NCBI RefSeq assembly: GCF_019084045.1
Contig: NZ_JAHRED010000004.1
Coordinates: 248,001 to 312,000, forward strand
DNA from: Paeniglutamicibacter quisquiliarum
GTDB taxonomy: Bacteria; Actinomycetota; Actinomycetes; Actinomycetales; Micrococcaceae
Direction: 5' to 3'
Length of the DNA: 64,000 nt
Under the pieces are notes generated by a model. It ran no database searches. It was not told the origin of the DNA and was given only the letters and a program-made list of their open reading frames with translations. Below, in pieces: positions 61,702 to 64,000 of this stretch; position 1 is the stretch's first letter; each line of letters begins with the position of its first letter. The translations under genes and the position numbers were made by a program.

Positions 61702-63090
61702 ATGGCCAAGAGCACCCGCACCAAATCCACCCCCGCCTACCGCTGCGCGGAATGCGGGTGGAGCACCGTCAAATGGGTGGGTCGCTGCGGCGAATGCCAG
61801 GCCTGGGGCACCGTGGAGGAAATGGGCGCCGTCTCGGCGAAGACCACCGCCGCCACCAGCATCGCCGTCCCCGCCCAGCCCATCGGCGAGGTCGACGCGA
61901 CGGCCGCGTCCTACCGCACCAGCGGCGTGGACGAACTTGACCGGGTGCTCGGAGGCGGGCTGGTGCCCGGTGCCGTCATCCTGTTGGCCGGGGAGCCCGG
62001 GGTCGGCAAGTCCACGCTGTTGCTCGATGTCGCGGCCCGCGCCGCCCGCACCGACCGCAAGGTCCTGTACATCACGGGCGAGGAATCGGCCGCCCAGGTC
62101 AAGGTTCGCGCCGAACGCATCGACGCCATGGCGGACACGCTCTATCTCACCGCCGAAACGGACCTGGGCATCGCGCTGGGCCAGGTGGAAAAGATCGACC
62201 CGGAACTGCTGATCATCGACTCGGTGCAGACGCTGGCCTCCGCCGAGGTCGATGGAACCGCCGGCGGCATCTCGCAGGTCCGCGAGGTCGCGGCCTCCCT
62301 GATCAACGCCGCCAAGCGCCGGAACATGACCACCATCCTGGTCGGGCACGTCACCAAGGACGGCTCGATCGCCGGGCCCCGGCTGCTCGAGCACCTGGTG
62401 GATGTGGTCTGCCAGTTCGACGGCGAGCGCCACTCACGCCTGCGCCTGCTGCGCGCCCTGAAAAACCGGTACGGGCCCACCGACGAGGTCGGCTGCTTCG
62501 ACCTGACCGAGGGCGGCATCGAGGGCCTGGCCGACCCCTCGGGGCTCTTTGTCACCCGCACCAAGGACCCCGTGCCCGGCACCTGCATCACCGTGACCCT
62601 CGAGGGGCGCCGGCCGCTGGTGGCCGAGGTGCAGACCCTGCTCTCGCGTGCCGCCAGCGCCATCCCCCGCCGGGCAACCAGCGGCCTGGATGCCGCGCGC
62701 ACCCAGATGATCCTGGCGGTGCTCCAGTCCCGGGCCCGGATGGAACTTGGCGGGCTGGACTCCTACGTGGCCACCGTGGGCGGGGTCAAGCTCAGCGAGC
62801 CGGCCACCGACCTGGCCACCGCCCTGGCCCTCGCCTCCTCCATGCACAACCACCCGCTGCCTCCGCAGTTCGTTGCCTTCGGCGAGGTCGGCCTGGCCGG
62901 CGAGGTGCGCCCCGTGCCGGAGATCGGCCGGAGGATCATCGAGGCCGAGCGGCTCGGCTTCCGCTACGCCATGGTGCCCGCGTCCCCGCATCCGCCCAAG
63001 AACATTCCCGACTCGATCCGCGTCTTCACCGTCTCCTCCGTGCACGAGGCGCTTGACATCGCCTTTGAGCAACGCGTCAAAACCGGGTAA
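61702..63090 (+). CDS. radA: DNA repair protein RadA
   Basis: 462 residues. N-terminal zinc finger (Cys15, Cys18, Cys29, Cys32), Walker A GEPGVGKST at about residue 97, the RadA-specific KNRYG at 254-258, and a Lon-like C-terminal domain. Branch migration in homologous recombination. ATG at 61702 with TAGCAT seven bases ahead; the frame is open further upstream but unsupported. Confidence 0.97.
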   Translation: MAKSTRTKSTPAYRCAECGWSTVKWVGRCGECQAWGTVEEMGAVSAKTTAATSIAVPAQPIGEVDATAASYRTSGVDELDRVLGGGLVPGAVILLAGEPGVGKSTLLLDVAARAARTDRKVLYITGEESAAQVKVRAERIDAMADTLYLTAETDLGIALGQVEKIDPELLIIDSVQTLASAEVDGTAGGISQVREVAASLINAAKRRNMTTILVGHVTKDGSIAGPRLLEHLVDVVCQFDGERHSRLRLLRALKNRYGPTDEVGCFDLTEGGIEGLADPSGLFVTRTKDPVPGTCITVTLEGRRPLVAEVQTLLSRAASAIPRRATSGLDAARTQMILAVLQSRARMELGGLDSYVATVGGVKLSEPATDLATALALASSMHNHPLPPQFVAFGEVGLAGEVRPVPEIGRRIIEAERLGFRYAMVPASPHPPKNIPDSIRVFTVSSVHEALDIAFEQRVKTG

Positions 63091-63210
63091 TCCCTGTTCT
63101 TTCGGTAACAAAGGGGTACCGAAGTCGCTCCCCCAAGCGGCTTTCCGGCGGTGGCGGGCCTTCCTTGGCCATACCATAGGTAGTAGTCACCCCTTGGAAG
63201 GAACTCGCCC

Positions 63211-64000
63211 ATGTCGAAAAGCCCCGAAGATGCGCTGCGCGCCACGCTGGCCCGCGTTGCACCCGGAACGGAGCTGCGCGACGGCCTGGAACGCATCCTG
63301 CGCGGCCGCACCGGCGCGCTGATCGTGCTGGGGCACGACAGGGTGGTCGACTCGATCTGCTCCGGCGGCTTCGACATCAACATCGCCTTCTCCCCCACGC
63401 GCCTGCGCGAGCTGGCCAAGATGGACGGGGCGATCGTCTGCGACAGGGACGGCTCCAACATCCTGCGCGCCGGCGTGCAGCTGGTCCCCGACCACTCGAT
63501 CCCCACCCAGGAGTCGGGCACCCGCCACCGCACCGCCGAACGCGTGGCCATCCAGACCGGCTTCCCGGTCGTCTCGGTCTCGCAGTCGATGCACATCATC
63601 GCCCTGTACGTTCAGGGCATCCGCTACCTGCTTGAGGGCTCCGAGCCCGTGTTGGCCCGCGGAAACCAGGCCCTTGCCACGCTGGAGCGCTACCGCTCCC
63701 GCCTGGACCAGGTCACCAGCGCGCTGTCCGCGGCGGAAATCGAGGCCGTCGTGACGGTCCGCGACGTCGCGGCCGTGCTGCAGCGCCAGGAAATGGTCAG
63801 GCGCATCTCCGAGGAGATCGCCCAGTACGTGCTCGAGCTGGGGGCCGACGGACGCCTGCTCGCGCTGCAGCTCGACGAGCTCTCGGCGGGCCTGGGTCCC
63901 GGCGCGGACCTGCTGCTCAAGGACTACTCGACGCTGGGCGGGGAGGAACTGGACATCGAGGCCGCACTGCGGAAGCTGCAGACCCTGGATTCCACCGACC
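63211..64000 (+). CDS. disA: DNA integrity scanning diadenylate cyclase DisA (3' end cut by window)
   Basis: First 263 residues of DisA, which makes c-di-AMP while scanning DNA. The cyclase domain has Asp72-Gly-Ala and the RHRTAER motif beginning at Arg105, both active-site signatures. GGAAGGAA precedes the ATG at 63211. It lies 120 bases after radA, a conserved pair. The C-terminal DNA-binding domain is outside the window. Confidence 0.96.
   Translation, partial: MSKSPEDALRATLARVAPGTELRDGLERILRGRTGALIVLGHDRVVDSICSGGFDINIAFSPTRLRELAKMDGAIVCDRDGSNILRAGVQLVPDHSIPTQESGTRHRTAERVAIQTGFPVVSVSQSMHIIALYVQGIRYLLEGSEPVLARGNQALATLERYRSRLDQVTSALSAAEIEAVVTVRDVAAVLQRQEMVRRISEEIAQYVLELGADGRLLALQLDELSAGLGPGADLLLKDYSTLGGEELDIEAALRKLQTLDSTD

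Overview
The window is chromosomal DNA from a high-GC Gram-positive actinobacterium. Gene content and protein style (ureABCEFGD, a valine catabolic operon, an Asp23/AmaP-type envelope-stress cluster, pstSCAB, radA-disA, leaderless genes with a TANNNT -10 box) fit the Micrococcaceae (Arthrobacter, Paeniglutamicibacter and relatives). The genus is my inference. I see no insertion sequence, prophage, CRISPR array, rRNA or clear foreign island. The region reads as ordinary core and accessory chromosome.

Layout. 0-7.1 kb: a membrane protein fusing an HTH domain to an ECF-S-like domain, then a complete urease operon (ureA-B-C-E-F-G-D, minus strand). 7.3-10.1 kb: pyrE, a MarR regulator, nadE and a Pth2-type peptidyl-tRNA hydrolase. 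10.1-20.3 kb: acyl-CoA and valine catabolism (acyl-CoA dehydrogenase and acyl-CoA synthetase diverging from a shared promoter; mmsA, 3-hydroxyisobutyryl-CoA hydrolase, mmsB), interrupted by a MarR gene, a MacB/FtsX-like ABC exporter and a zinc-ribbon metallo-beta-lactamase-fold protein. 20.5-23.3 kb: xthA, an unknown gene and a YdcF-like membrane protein. 23.3-25.5 kb: a five-gene, translationally coupled Asp23/AmaP cluster. 25.6-26.0 kb: tRNA-Phe, tRNA-Asp and tRNA-Glu.

26-42.3 kb is a mosaic of housekeeping and conserved genes: a zincin-like protease, a secreted NlpC/P60 hydrolase, a tandem universal stress protein, an NCS2 purine permease, methyltransferases, GNAT, an AzlCD exporter, an AlaX-type editing protein, a glycerophosphodiesterase, DUF445, EcsC, DUF2871 and an esterase. 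42.3-45.6 kb is an Lrp/AsnC regulator, HisC-like aminotransferase and APC permease cassette. 45.7-52.4 kb holds a secreted endonuclease/phosphatase-fold protein, an orphan ThDP enzyme, a CobW GTPase behind a Zur-like box and a PadR/DUF1048/ABC exporter operon, followed by tRNA-Lys at 52.8 kb. 53-60.4 kb is phosphate uptake: a PhoU-like protein with Pit (low affinity) and pstSCAB (high affinity) with a PHO box. 60.5-64 kb: a FUSC-like membrane protein, radA and the 5' part of disA, cut by the window edge.

The most notable non-gene signals are three copies of one operator-like motif at the two catabolic promoters near 11.4 and 20.4 kb, a perfect 18-bp palindrome in front of the MacB-like exporter, a Zur-like palindrome before cobW, an 11-bp direct-repeat PHO box before pstS, a hairpin between pstS and pstC, and a uniform leaderless promoter layout before at least sixteen genes. 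The most notable protein oddities are the urease flap Cys replaced by Ala, a UreB with about 90 extra residues, the HTH/ECF-S fusion, and the metallo-beta-lactamase-fold protein with an N-terminal zinc ribbon and a non-canonical metal motif. I found no clear-cut novel defence or mobile system.
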